Shown here piece after piece: positions 39,959 to 48,363 of a stretch of 64,000 nt of DNA (the first letter of the stretch is position 1; every line of letters starts with the position of its first letter). The notes under the pieces are model-generated. The model was not told where the DNA came from, made no database searches, and worked only from the letters and a program-made list of their open reading frames with translations. Source of the DNA: JACVRN01 sp036389255 (GTDB taxonomy: Bacteria > Acidobacteriota > Blastocatellia > Pyrinomonadales > Pyrinomonadaceae). The DNA lies in contig DASVQI010000038.1 of the NCBI GenBank assembly GCA_036389255.1, positions 248,001 to 312,000 on the forward strand. The letters run 5' to 3'. The position numbers and the translations under genes are program-made.

Positions 39959-40804
39959 ATGATGAGGAGCAGGCTTAATACCTTTAGACATATATCTACG
40001 GCGCTGGCGCTTCTGCTTTTAATCATAGGAATGGCTTTCACGCAGGGCGCTGTGCTTGGCGCGGGTAAACAGAAGAAGCAGCAACGCTTAAGTTCTCCGG
40101 CGAAAAGCAGGGTGGGGACTTTCGTCGGGGCAACCAGACCGCTCGGAAGCGGTTCTGTGCGCTCATGGGTAACTCTTGATGAAGCAGGCAGACCTTCGGC
40201 GGTAGGTCTGACCTTCAGCGAGTCGGCCTTGAAAACAGCGCCGACGGAGTTACCCAAGGGGCAGGAGAATGTAGAGATTAACCTTCCCCTGCCGAAGGAA
40301 GCTCGCGAGACGGCCTTTGACCACATAGGCTTTGACTGGAATCCTATGGGACACCCGCCCGCCAATATCTACACCGTCCCGCACTTCGACATACACTTTT
40401 ATACCATCTCCACGGAAGAGCAGGCGCGGATTACGGCTCAGGGCGAAGATTTGGCGCGATGCTACAAGAAGCCCGGCGACGAGTATGTCCCGGCCGGCTA
40501 CATACTGCCGCCCGACACGGCCGTCCCGCGCATGGGCGCGCACTGGATTGACCCGACCTCAGCCGAGCTGAAGGGTCAGCCCTTTACCAGAACTTTCCTC
40601 TATGGAAACTACGACGGCAAGCTCATCTTCTTCGAGCCCATGATTGCAAGGAGCTTCTTCGAGACTAAGACGAACATCACCGAGGACATAAAGCTGCCGC
40701 AGAAGTACGCCAAGCCGGGCTACTACCCGACCAAGTACAGCGTGCGCTATGACGCGGCGAAGAAAGAGTACACGGTGGCGCTCGAAGGCATGGTGCTTCG
40801 CTAA
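39959..40804 (+). CDS. Exported protein of the DUF5602/TTHB210-like type
   Basis: The 281-residue product has a signal peptide (about 1-35). The conserved region VPHFDIHFYTIS (about 141-152) with GFDWNPMGHPPANIY before it and MGAHWIDPTS (about 192-201) after it resembles the TTHB210/DUF5602 family of exported proteins; the His/Asp residues could bind metal. The assignment rests on memory of the motif and is moderate. A good AAGGAG ribosome site precedes the ATG at 39959 (a second ATG follows at once). No operon partner; the O-methyltransferase gene begins 71 bp downstream. Confidence 0.6.
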   Translation: MMRSRLNTFRHISTALALLLLIIGMAFTQGAVLGAGKQKKQQRLSSPAKSRVGTFVGATRPLGSGSVRSWVTLDEAGRPSAVGLTFSESALKTAPTELPKGQENVEINLPLPKEARETAFDHIGFDWNPMGHPPANIYTVPHFDIHFYTISTEEQARITAQGEDLARCYKKPGDEYVPAGYILPPDTAVPRMGAHWIDPTSAELKGQPFTRTFLYGNYDGKLIFFEPMIARSFFETKTNITEDIKLPQKYAKPGYYPTKYSVRYDAAKKEYTVALEGMVLR

Positions 40805-40875
40805 ACAGCAAAAGATGGCAGGAGCAGTGGTCTTGTACTTTGCTCTTATACAATCTAAGAAGGATTGAATTTCCT

Positions 40876-41928
40876 ATGTCACAGACAGAGATGCAGATTG
40901 AGGGTGGTGAGCAAGCGGGCGTACAGATGGAGATGGCCATGAAGATGGTCGGGATAATCTCCGGCTTCTGGGTATCTCGCGTAGTCTACATAGCGGCCAA
41001 GCTTGGACTGGCAGACCTGTTGAAGGACGGCGCGAAGACGGTAGAGGAGCTTGCGAAGGCGACAGACACGCACACGCCCTCGCTCTACAGGGTGCTGCGC
41101 GCTCTGACCGGAGCGGGCGTTGTCGCGGAAGACGAAGAGAAGCGCTTTGCTCTGACTCCGCTTGGCGCGACGCTGCGCTCGGACGTTCCCTTTTCGCTGC
41201 GAGCGTTGGCTACTTCGGAGCTTGGCGAGGTGCATTATCCTTCGTGGGGCGGGCTGCTTCACACGGTTAAGACGGGCGAGCGCGCGTTCGACCACGTCTT
41301 CGGCACGGACTGCTGGGACTATTTCGCAAAGCATCCTGAGTACGCGAAGATTTTCAACCAGTCCATGACCGAGGTGACCAGAGTCGTAGAGCCTGCGGTC
41401 ACGCGCGCTTACGACTTTTCCGGCTTTGCCAAAATCGTTGACGTAGGCGGCGGGCACGGCGGCATGCTCACTTCGATTCTCAAAAAGAGCCCGCAGTCGA
41501 AGGGCGTCATACTGGATGCGCCGCAGGTGGTGGCGGGCGCTAAGGAGCGCATAGAGGCGGAAGGATTGACAGAGCGCTGCGAGGCCGTGGGCGGAAACTT
41601 CTTCGAATCGGTGCCCGAAGGCGGCGACGCCTACATCATGAAGCACATCATACACGACTGGGAAGACAAAGAGGCTGTAGCTATCCTGAAGAACTGCCGC
41701 AAAGCCATCAAAGAAGGCGGCAAGGTCATACTCATAGAATCGGTCGTGCCCGCAGGCAACGAGCCCAGCCTTGCGAAATTCGGAGACTTGGTGATGATGC
41801 TCATTCCGGGCGGGCGCGAGCGCACGGCGGAAGAGTTCGGAGCGCTCTTTGAAGCGGCCGGCTTCCGTTTGGAGCGCATCATCCCCACGGAGTCGCCCAT
41901 GTGCGTAATTGAAGCCGTAACGGCCTGA
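40876..41928 (+). CDS. O-methyltransferase (plant OMT/CrtF-like), copy 1
   Basis: A 350-residue methyltransferase. A helical N-terminal dimerisation domain (about 25-110) with VYIAAKLGLADLLKDG and a winged-helix part LYRVLRALTGAGVV precede a Rossmann core with motif I IVDVGGGHGG (about 185-194), motif KHIIHDWED (catalytic His) and C-terminal PGGRERTAEEF. This is the plant-type O-methyltransferase family acting on phenols, quinones or polyketides. A close paralogue follows at 42178. The acceptor is unknown. Confidence 0.87.
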   Translation: MSQTEMQIEGGEQAGVQMEMAMKMVGIISGFWVSRVVYIAAKLGLADLLKDGAKTVEELAKATDTHTPSLYRVLRALTGAGVVAEDEEKRFALTPLGATLRSDVPFSLRALATSELGEVHYPSWGGLLHTVKTGERAFDHVFGTDCWDYFAKHPEYAKIFNQSMTEVTRVVEPAVTRAYDFSGFAKIVDVGGGHGGMLTSILKKSPQSKGVILDAPQVVAGAKERIEAEGLTERCEAVGGNFFESVPEGGDAYIMKHIIHDWEDKEAVAILKNCRKAIKEGGKVILIESVVPAGNEPSLAKFGDLVMMLIPGGRERTAEEFGALFEAAGFRLERIIPTESPMCVIEAVTA

Positions 41929-41976
41929 AAGCCTCAGGTTTCTCTAAATTCGCACGAGCTTTTCTTTCCCCCGACT

Positions 41977-42039
41977 GTACGGCCCCGCATAGAAGCCTGA
42001 GCGTCTCCCCCGAAAACGGGCTTCAAGGCGGGGCCGTAC
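41977..42039. terminator. GC-rich hairpin between the two O-methyltransferase genes
   Basis: A perfect 12-bp stem, GTACGGCCCCGC (41977-41988) with GCGGGGCCGTAC (42028-42039), encloses a smaller GAAGCC/GGGCTTC hairpin. No T-run follows immediately, so an attenuator or structured leader is also possible. I do not recognise a SAM riboswitch. Confidence 0.5.
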
Positions 42040-42177
42040 GGCTTTCGTCTTCCTCTTTCCCGCGACATAAATTTCCCGCTCCCTGATTGAATTCCGCAGC
42101 CATTCTCGCGTTTAATAATAGAAGGGCCGAATTCAGGGGATTTCAAGGGGAAACTCGCCAACCAGCGACCGAAATTT

Positions 42178-43272
42178 ATGTCATCAATCAATACAGAACC
42201 CAACAAGGCAGGCACCGCCGCGCTTCACACGAGCGCCCCGGAAGCGGAGGATTACATGGCTCCGCTCAGGGCAGCGCCGCGCACGGCGATGACACGCATG
42301 ATTTACGGCTTCATGCTCTCGCAGGCCATATACGTCGCGGCCCAGTTCGGTCTGGCAGACCTGCTGAAGGACGGCCCGCGCACGAGCGACGAGCTGGCTG
42401 GCGCTACCTGCACGGATGCCGCTTCGCTCTACAGGATTTTAAGGGCGCTCGCGGCCGTAGGAGTCTTTGAAGAGACGGAGCCGAATCTGTTCGCACTCAC
42501 TCCTATGGGCGAGACGCTACGCACCGATGCGGAAGGCTCTCTGCGCCCATTGGCTGTCTGCATGGGCGGCCAGTGCAACTGGCAGGCGTGGGGCGACATC
42601 CTGCACAGCGTCAAGACCGGCGAAAGCGCCTTTGAGCATGTCTTCGGCACCGGCTTCTTCCAGCATCTTGAGCGACACCCCGACAATGCGAAGATGTTTC
42701 TGGAGTCCATGAACTGCTGCGCCTCTCTCTACAACGAGGCGATTGTGGCGGGCTACGACTTCTCCAGCTTCGGGAAGATAGTTGACGTAGGCGGAGGACA
42801 GGGCAAGCTCATCACAGCGATTCTTAAGGCGAACACCGGGACGCGAGGCATCTTATTCGACACGCCGAATCAGACGCCCGTGGCCCAGCGCCTCTTTGAG
42901 CAACAGGGAGTCGCAGACCGTTGCGATACCATCACGGGCGATTTTCTGGAAGCAGTACCGGAAGGCGGCGACGCCTACCTGCTCAAGCACATCATACACG
43001 ACTGGGACGACCCGAAGGCCGTTGAGATTCTGAAGAACTGCCGCCGCTCCATGTCTGCGGGAGCAAGGCTCCTGCTGATAGAGGAGATAATCGCTGAGGA
43101 CTCCGAGTTCGCACCCGCAAAGGTTCTGGACATTCAACAACTGCTCATGCCCGGCGGGCGCGAGCGCACGGCGGAAGAATACAGAAAGCTTTTGGAAGCG
43201 GCAGGCTTCGAGCTGACCAACATCATCCAGACACAATCCAGCCTCAGCATCATAGAGAGCAAGCCCGTATAG
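42178..43272 (+). CDS. O-methyltransferase (plant OMT/CrtF-like), copy 2
   Basis: A 364-residue paralogue of the preceding gene, with matching blocks: YVAAQFGLADLLKDGPRT, a winged helix LYRILRALAAVGVF, motif I IVDVGGGQGK, catalytic KHIIHDWDDP and PGGRERTAEEY. The N-terminal extension is different (about 30 residues). Tandem duplication with divergence suggests different acceptors. The two genes are separated by 249 bp with a strong hairpin, so they may be separately regulated. Confidence 0.87.
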   Translation: MSSINTEPNKAGTAALHTSAPEAEDYMAPLRAAPRTAMTRMIYGFMLSQAIYVAAQFGLADLLKDGPRTSDELAGATCTDAASLYRILRALAAVGVFEETEPNLFALTPMGETLRTDAEGSLRPLAVCMGGQCNWQAWGDILHSVKTGESAFEHVFGTGFFQHLERHPDNAKMFLESMNCCASLYNEAIVAGYDFSSFGKIVDVGGGQGKLITAILKANTGTRGILFDTPNQTPVAQRLFEQQGVADRCDTITGDFLEAVPEGGDAYLLKHIIHDWDDPKAVEILKNCRRSMSAGARLLLIEEIIAEDSEFAPAKVLDIQQLLMPGGRERTAEEYRKLLEAAGFELTNIIQTQSSLSIIESKPV

Positions 43273-43301
43273 AATTTTCCACATGAGGTAATTCACCTCG
43301 G

Positions 43302-43358
43302 AGAGACGCAGAGGGAGCGCAGAGGATTGGATTTTCTCTGCGCTCCATCTGCGTCTCT
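43302..43358. repeat. AGAGACGCAGAG-type inverted repeat, copy 1
   Basis: Arms 43302-43324 and 43336-43358 (23 bp each) pair with one mismatch; the CTCTGCGTCTCT-like sequence continues to 43376. It lies between the convergent O-methyltransferase and acetyltransferase genes. A related element is at 50603-50700. Confidence 0.7.
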
Positions 43359-43388
43359 CTCTCTCTGCGTCTCTGCGAAGAGCTTGTG

Positions 43389-43868
43389 CTACAACTCCAT
43401 GAAGTAAGTCTGGTCGCAGCGCGCTGACTTGTGCGTCATCTCGAAAGGCTTGAAGCCGAAGCGTGTGTAGAGCCTTATGGCCTTCTCAAGCACGCTTGCC
43501 GTCTCAAGCCGCATAATCTTAAAGCCAAGACGGCGTGCGTTCTCCACCGTTCGTTCTAGCATGTGACGGCCAAGCCCGCGCCCGCGAAGCTCCGGCGCGA
43601 AATACATCTTTCGCAGCTCGCAGGTCTCATTCTCCAAAGCATAAAGGCCGACCGTGCCGAGCAGGTTCCCTTCCGTGTCTTCTAGCACCTCGAACATGCC
43701 GCCCCTTTTGAAGTAGCTCTCTTCTATATCCTCAAGGTCTGCGTCCGTAGTTTCAGGGTCAGGCTTCAGGCCGTGCTCGCGCAGCGTGTCGAAGACCAGT
43801 TGCTTGACGCGCTCTACGTCACGATTGTTTGCGGCGCGAATGGTCACGCCCGAAAAGCCCTGCTCCAT
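43389..43868 (-). CDS. GNAT-family N-acetyltransferase
   Basis: A 159-residue GNAT protein. The acetyl-CoA-binding motif is APELRGRGLGRHMLERTVENA (about 90-110; R/Q-x-x-G-x-G/A form RGRGLG), followed by GFKIMRLETASVLEKAIRLYTRFGF. The ATG at 43868 has a GAAGAG ribosome site. It is the third gene of the sulphur-PLP enzyme and pdxJ run, 48 bp after pdxJ. Substrate unknown. Confidence 0.82.
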   Translation of the reverse strand: MEQGFSGVTIRAANNRDVERVKQLVFDTLREHGLKPDPETTDADLEDIEESYFKRGGMFEVLEDTEGNLLGTVGLYALENETCELRKMYFAPELRGRGLGRHMLERTVENARRLGFKIMRLETASVLEKAIRLYTRFGFKPFEMTHKSARCDQTYFMEL

Positions 43869-43916
43869 GGCGCACTCTTCTCTTTCGCTCGTCTTGGAAT
43901 CACACAAGGCTTAAGC

Positions 43917-44699
43917 TCAGGACGCGAGCGCCTTGCTCGACTGCCTCTCTTCCATTCCGGCTTCCGACAGAACTCGTAGATAAGCCCTGACCGCGTTTGC
44001 CAGCCCCATCTCAAGCGCGTCACTGATGAGGGCGTGGCCTATAGAAACCTCCATGATGTTCGGGATGGAGCAGAAGAGCCCAAGGTTTTGCAGGTTCAGG
44101 TCGTGGCCTGCGTTGACGCCCAGCCAGATGCTCTGCGCCTTTTCCGCAGCGTTGCGAAAGTCTTCGAGCGTCTCTTCCACGCGCTCGCCTCTGGCAAAGC
44201 TGGCGGCGTATGGCTCCGTGTAAAGCTCCACACGGTCTGCGCCGACCGCGCGAGCCAGAGCTATCTGCTCAAGGTCTGTCTCCATGAAAAGGCTTGTGCG
44301 AATCCCTTCGTCCTTGAGGCGGCTGATGATTGGCCGCAGGCTCTCAGCCTCCGCTCCCTTCAAATCCCAGCCGTGGTCGGAGGTGAAGGCGTCGGGGCTG
44401 TCCGGCACCAGCGTACACTGAGTTGGCCTGACCTTCAGCACAAGCTCCATGAACTCAGGGAATGGATTGCCCTCTATGTTGAACTCTATCTCGGGCGCGG
44501 CCTTCAGGGCTTCGGCCAGCTCAAAGACATCCTGTCGCCTGATGTGCCGCTCGTCCGGCCTCGGATGCACAGTGATTCCGTGCGCTCCGGCTTCAATACA
44601 AATCTCCGCCGCGCGCAGGACGCTCGGTATGCCAATGGTTCGCGCGTTCCTCAGAAGCGCCACCTTGTTCAGATTAACGCTCAGCCGTGTTCCCATCAT
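43917..44699 (-). CDS. pdxJ: Pyridoxine 5'-phosphate synthase PdxJ
   Basis: A 260-residue TIM-barrel enzyme that condenses 1-deoxyxylulose 5-phosphate and 3-amino-2-oxopropyl phosphate to pyridoxine 5'-phosphate, the last ring-forming step of DXP-dependent vitamin B6 synthesis. RLSVNLNKVALLRNAR, GAHGITVHPRPDERHIR (about 36-52) and IWLGVNAGHDLNLQNL (about 190-205) are diagnostic. The start is the ATG of an ATGA overlap with the upstream transsulfuration gene. It is downstream of a divergent MocR-type regulator, the class that often controls B6 synthesis. Confidence 0.95.
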   Translation of the reverse strand: MMGTRLSVNLNKVALLRNARTIGIPSVLRAAEICIEAGAHGITVHPRPDERHIRRQDVFELAEALKAAPEIEFNIEGNPFPEFMELVLKVRPTQCTLVPDSPDAFTSDHGWDLKGAEAESLRPIISRLKDEGIRTSLFMETDLEQIALARAVGADRVELYTEPYAASFARGERVEETLEDFRNAAEKAQSIWLGVNAGHDLNLQNLGLFCSIPNIMEVSIGHALISDALEMGLANAVRAYLRVLSEAGMEERQSSKALAS

Positions 44700-45880
44700 G
44701 CCGCCTCCAATGCCTGCTCGAAGTCCTTGATTAAATCCCGCTCGTCTTCCAGCCCGACGGATACGCGGAAGAGAGTTTCGCTGATTCCCGTAGCGCGTCG
44801 CTGCTCGGGCGTCAACTGGTGGCTCCACATGGCTGCCGGTCTTACTATCAGCGACTCCACGCCGCCTAGGCTTCCCGTATAAGCGGCGAGTTTCAGCTTT
44901 GAGATGAAGCGCTCGGCCTCTTCCGTGCCGCCCGCAAGCTCGAAGCTCAACATGCCCGTGAAGCCGCTCATCTGCTGGCGCGCGAGCTGGTGCTGCGGGT
45001 GCGATTCGAGCCCCGGATAGTTTACGCGCTCGACCTTCGGGTGCTGTTCCAGAAACTGCGCCAACGCCAGAGCATTCCGGTTGTGGCGCTCGACTCTTAT
45101 CCCAAGAGTCCTGAGGCCGCGCATCAGCAGCCATGCTTCAAAAGGCGAAAGCACGGAGCCGAAGACTACGCCCAGCTTCCACGCATCCTTGATAAAGGAT
45201 TGCGAAGAGACTACAGCGCCCGCCGTCAAATCATGATGGCCTCCCAGGTATTTCGTGGCGCTGTGAACAACTACGTCTACGCCCAGCTCAAGCGGTCGCT
45301 GGTTGACGGGTGTAGAGAAAGTGTTGTCTATGACGGTCGTGATGCCTCGCGCCTTGGCAAGCGTCGTTACGGCCTTCAAATCCGTCAGGCGCATGAGCGG
45401 GTTGCTGGGCGACTCAAGATAGATTAAGCGCGTGTTGGGACGAATCGCCGCTTCGAACTCTTCCGGCTTCGTCTGGTCTACGAAGGTCGTCTCGACTCCC
45501 CAGCGCGGCGCGAAGTCGCGCATGAGCGCGCGCGCTCCCGCGTAAAGGTCGCTTTGCGAGACTATGTGGTCGCCCGTCTTTATCTGGCTCATCACGGCCA
45601 GCGTGATGGCCCCCATGCCGGAGCCCGTCACGAGCGCAGCCTCGCCGCCTTCAATCTCGGCGAGCGTGTGCTCCACCCGCTCATGCGTGGGATTGCCGTA
45701 GCGCGTGTAGAACTCAGCCGGATGCACGGACGCGGCCGTCTCCGCGTAAGCTTCCGGCGAGTCGGACATGAAAGTCGTCGTCTGCCAGATGGGAGCCGTA
45801 ATAGCGTGCGTCCTGTTCAGATGCTCAGCCGAGTGCAGTATGCGTGTCTGCAAGCCTTCAAACTCATCCTTTTTCATCAA
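44696..45880 (-). CDS. Cys/Met-metabolism PLP enzyme (cystathionine gamma-synthase/lyase family)
   Basis: A 394-residue fold-type I PLP enzyme. The PLP lysine is Lys210 in SATKYLGGH, with TRYGNPTHERVEHTLAEIEGG (about 59-79) and VYLESPSNPLMRL-like LIYLESPSNPLM (about 152-163) as family blocks. The family contains cystathionine gamma-synthase, cystathionine lyase and O-acyl-homoserine sulfhydrylase; I cannot separate these from the sequence. It is translationally coupled to pdxJ, which would supply its cofactor. A promoter with a possible MocR site lies just upstream. Confidence 0.88.
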   Translation of the reverse strand: MMKKDEFEGLQTRILHSAEHLNRTHAITAPIWQTTTFMSDSPEAYAETAASVHPAEFYTRYGNPTHERVEHTLAEIEGGEAALVTGSGMGAITLAVMSQIKTGDHIVSQSDLYAGARALMRDFAPRWGVETTFVDQTKPEEFEAAIRPNTRLIYLESPSNPLMRLTDLKAVTTLAKARGITTVIDNTFSTPVNQRPLELGVDVVVHSATKYLGGHHDLTAGAVVSSQSFIKDAWKLGVVFGSVLSPFEAWLLMRGLRTLGIRVERHNRNALALAQFLEQHPKVERVNYPGLESHPQHQLARQQMSGFTGMLSFELAGGTEEAERFISKLKLAAYTGSLGGVESLIVRPAAMWSHQLTPEQRRATGISETLFRVSVGLEDERDLIKDFEQALEAA

Positions 45881-45915
45881 CCTCTCCTGTCTCTTCGCAA
45901 CCTCTGAAAACAGAG

Positions 45916-45931
45916 ATTGTAGCGATACAAT
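45916..45931. promoter_or_regulatory. Palindrome ATTGTA-N4-TACAAT, candidate MocR operator
   Basis: A perfect 6+6 palindrome in the 118-bp spacer between the PLP-enzyme operon and the divergent MocR gene. The related half-sites GAATTGT (45947-45953) and ACAATTC (45971-45977) lie nearby. Confidence 0.5.
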
Positions 45932-45957
45932 TTGACAAATCCCTAAGAATTGTGTCG

Positions 45958-45986
45958 AATATACGCCGGTACAATTCTTCAGTCAA
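45958..45986 (-). promoter_or_regulatory. Sigma-70-type promoter of the PLP-enzyme/pdxJ operon
   Basis: On the minus strand TTGACT-N17-TATATT matches the -35/-10 consensus with ideal spacing. The half-site GTACAATTC sits within the spacer, as expected if the MocR protein controls the operon from here. Confidence 0.65.
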
Positions 45987-45998
45987 CGAGAATCTTCT

Positions 45999-47390
45999 AT
46001 GTGGAATCCAGACATTACAAGACAGACGGGCGCGCGTTATCTGGCGATTGCAGACCGCATAGCCGAGGACATAGAGCACGGCCAGCTTAGACCGGGCGAG
46101 CAGATGCCCACGCACAGGGAGTTGGCCATGAGGCTTGGCGTCACGGTTGGTACAATCACGCGCGCCTACGCGGAAGCGCAAAGGCGGGGACTGCTTGTAG
46201 GCGAGACGGGACGCGGCACATACGTCCGTGAAGACCTCTTCGCGGACGCCTTCCCTCCCAACATAGCCGCTCAGGATGACTCGCTGATTGACCTCAGCCT
46301 GAACCTGCCGCCCGTAGCCGCGAGCGACCAGTTGGGACAAGTCCTCTCTTCTACGCTCATGAATCTGGCCAACCGGCCGAATCTCTCAAACCTTCTTGGC
46401 TATCAAACGCCAATCGGGGCCGAGCGACACAGGGCGGCGGGCGCGACCTGGATTTCGCGCTCAGGCATGGAGGCGGAAGCGCGGCGAGTGTTGATTACCA
46501 GCGGCGCGCTTCACGCCATGACGGTAGTATTCTCTACACTGGCCAAGCCCGGCGACACTGTCTTCACAGAGCGCCTGACCTATCCGGGGATGAAGAACCT
46601 GGCGCACCTGCTTCACCTGCGCCTACAGGGGCTGGACGTGGACGAGCATGGGATTATCCCTGAAGCCTTCGAGCGCGCGTGTCGTAGCGGAAGCGTGAGA
46701 GTGCTTTACACCATTCCGACCATACACAACCCTCTGGGCACAGTGATGCCGGAGGAGCGCAGGCGCGAGATTGCGCGTATAGCCGAAGAGCACGACATCT
46801 CCATAGTCGAAGACGACGTTCACAGCTTCATGCTTGAGCGCCCGCCGCTCCCGCTCTCGTCTTTCGCGCCGGAGCGCAGCTACTACATACTGACCACGTC
46901 CAAATCAATCGCGGGCGGGATGCGCATAGGCTACCTGCTTGCGCCCGAGCGTATGGTCGAGCGACTTGCCACTAGCTTGCGCTCAACCGTCTGGATGGCC
47001 GCGCCCCTGATGGCTGAGATAGCTTCGGAATGGATAAAGGACGGCACGGCCGAGCGGCTCATAGAGCAGAAGCGCCGGGAGGCCGGAGAGCGTCAGGAGA
47101 TAGCTCGCCGTATCCTTCAGGGGCTTCGCTTCCACGCGCATCCTCTGAGCTTTCACCTGTGGCTTGAGCTGCCTGAGCCGTGGCGCAGCGATGAGTTCGT
47201 AGCGCAGGCCAGAAGGCGCAACGTGCTGGTGACGCCGCCCGAAGCCTTTGTGCCTGCGCGAGAGGAAGCGCCGCACGCCGTGCGCGTCTGTCTAGGCGCA
47301 GTCCGCACGCGCCAGCAGCTTGAGAAGGGATTGAAGATAGTGCGCGAGCTTTGCAGGAGCGCTCCCAAGCCCACGCTCTCAATTATCTGA
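45999..47390 (+). CDS. MocR/PdxR-type regulator (GntR helix-turn-helix fused to aminotransferase fold)
   Basis: The 463-residue product has a GntR winged helix (about 10-75; LRPGEQMPTHRELAMRLGVTVGTITRAY region) and a fold-type I aminotransferase domain (about 95-460) with a PLP-binding Lys302 in TTSKSIAGGMRIGY. MocR regulators sense PLP or amino compounds; PdxR members control B6 genes. It is divergent from the PLP-enzyme/pdxJ operon across 118 bp with matching half-sites, so it probably regulates that operon and itself. It is followed at 3 bp by a DinB-family gene, making it the head of an operon of five. Confidence 0.9.
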   Translation: MWNPDITRQTGARYLAIADRIAEDIEHGQLRPGEQMPTHRELAMRLGVTVGTITRAYAEAQRRGLLVGETGRGTYVREDLFADAFPPNIAAQDDSLIDLSLNLPPVAASDQLGQVLSSTLMNLANRPNLSNLLGYQTPIGAERHRAAGATWISRSGMEAEARRVLITSGALHAMTVVFSTLAKPGDTVFTERLTYPGMKNLAHLLHLRLQGLDVDEHGIIPEAFERACRSGSVRVLYTIPTIHNPLGTVMPEERRREIARIAEEHDISIVEDDVHSFMLERPPLPLSSFAPERSYYILTTSKSIAGGMRIGYLLAPERMVERLATSLRSTVWMAAPLMAEIASEWIKDGTAERLIEQKRREAGERQEIARRILQGLRFHAHPLSFHLWLELPEPWRSDEFVAQARRRNVLVTPPEAFVPAREEAPHAVRVCLGAVRTRQQLEKGLKIVRELCRSAPKPTLSII

Positions 47391-47393
47391 ATC

Positions 47394-47900
47394 ATGGAAA
47401 TCGTAAACCTTGAAACCTTTCTCGATTACTTCAAGCGCATACGCGAGCGAACACTTCGAGTCGTGCGCGCCATTCCGCCGGACAAAATTGACTGGACGTA
47501 CCGTGAGGGCAAGTTCACCTTCGCTGACATCATTCGTCATCTGGCGGCCATAGAGCGCTACATGTACGCGGAGAACGTGCAGCTTCGGCCAAGCCTTTAT
47601 CCGGGACACGGGCGGGAGCTGGCCGACGGCTACGACGGCGTGCTCGAGTTCATGCGTCGGATGCACTCTGAGGCCATGGAAATTTTTCGCTCCTTAAGCG
47701 ATGATGACCTGAAGCGAAAGTGCGTGACTCCGGGCGGCGCGGAGATTGCCACTTGGAAGTGGCTGCGCGCCATGATAGAGCACGAGATTCATCATCGCGG
47801 GCAGCTATATCTTTATCTGGGGCTGCTGGACGTGAAGACGCCGCCGATTTACGGGCTGACCTCGGAAGAAGTCAGGGCCAGAAGCGGGAAGCCGGATTAA
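47394..47900 (+). CDS. DinB-family protein
   Basis: A 168-residue four-helix-bundle protein of the DinB/YfiT type. The metal-binding histidines are His53 in IIRHLAAIERY and the pair in IEHEIHHRGQLYLYL (about 130-144). The superfamily includes thiol-dependent transferases and DNA-damage-inducible proteins. It begins 3 bp after the MocR gene and ends 2 bp before the thioesterase gene, so it is clearly in the operon. Substrate not evident. Confidence 0.83.
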   Translation: MEIVNLETFLDYFKRIRERTLRVVRAIPPDKIDWTYREGKFTFADIIRHLAAIERYMYAENVQLRPSLYPGHGRELADGYDGVLEFMRRMHSEAMEIFRSLSDDDLKRKCVTPGGAEIATWKWLRAMIEHEIHHRGQLYLYLGLLDVKTPPIYGLTSEEVRARSGKPD

Positions 47901-47902
47901 TT

Positions 47903-48340
47903 ATGAAAGCATTCGAGCCGAATACGCCGCGCTTTGAGGAGCGCGTGCGCGAGAGCTTTGCGCGGCAAACGTTGATGAAGACCATCAATGCTCATCTCTC
48001 GCGCGTAGAGCCGGGCTTTGTAGCCATAGAGATTCCCTTTCGTGACGACTTGGCGCAGCAGCACGGCTACCTTCACGCCGGGATAGTCACCAGCGTAGCC
48101 GACACGGCCTGCGGCTACGCGGCCCTGAGCCTCATGCCCGAAGACGCAGAGGTTCTCTCCGTGGAATTTAAGATTAACCTTCTCTCGCCCGCGCGCGGCG
48201 AAAAGTTCATAGCACGCGCCGAGGTCAAAAGAGCCGGACGAAACCTCACGGTCTGCGAAGCGGAGGTCTTCGCCGTCAACGGCGATGAAGAGAAGCTCGT
48301 CGCTGCGATGCTGGCGACGATGATGGCTATACGACATTGA
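47903..48340 (+). CDS. PaaI-family hot-dog thioesterase
   Basis: A 145-residue hot-dog-fold protein. LAQQHGYLHAGIVTSVADTACGYAA (about 50-74; the HGYLHAGIVTSVADTA block is the PaaI/YigI hallmark, with Asp68 as the likely catalytic residue) and VLSVEFKINLLSPARGE fit acyl-CoA thioesterases of the PaaI/DUF4442 group. It is next to an acyl-CoA dehydrogenase-like gene, which suggests an acyl-CoA substrate. A short palindrome, TGATTCATTGAATCA, lies in the 23-bp gap after it. Confidence 0.83.
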   Translation: MKAFEPNTPRFEERVRESFARQTLMKTINAHLSRVEPGFVAIEIPFRDDLAQQHGYLHAGIVTSVADTACGYAALSLMPEDAEVLSVEFKINLLSPARGEKFIARAEVKRAGRNLTVCEAEVFAVNGDEEKLVAAMLATMMAIRH

Positions 48341-48363
48341 TTCATTGAATCAGAGGTAGCTCA

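Noticed and set aside
41977..42039. SAM riboswitch before the second O-methyltransferase
   Set aside because: There is one long stem with a nested hairpin, but not the multi-helix core of any SAM-riboswitch class I know.
44700..45134. N-terminal extension of PdxJ by about 145 residues
   Set aside because: The extension runs antiparallel-free through the end of the transsulfuration gene in another frame, is Arg/Ala/Gly-rich and has no PdxJ similarity; the ATGA junction at 44699 is the natural start.
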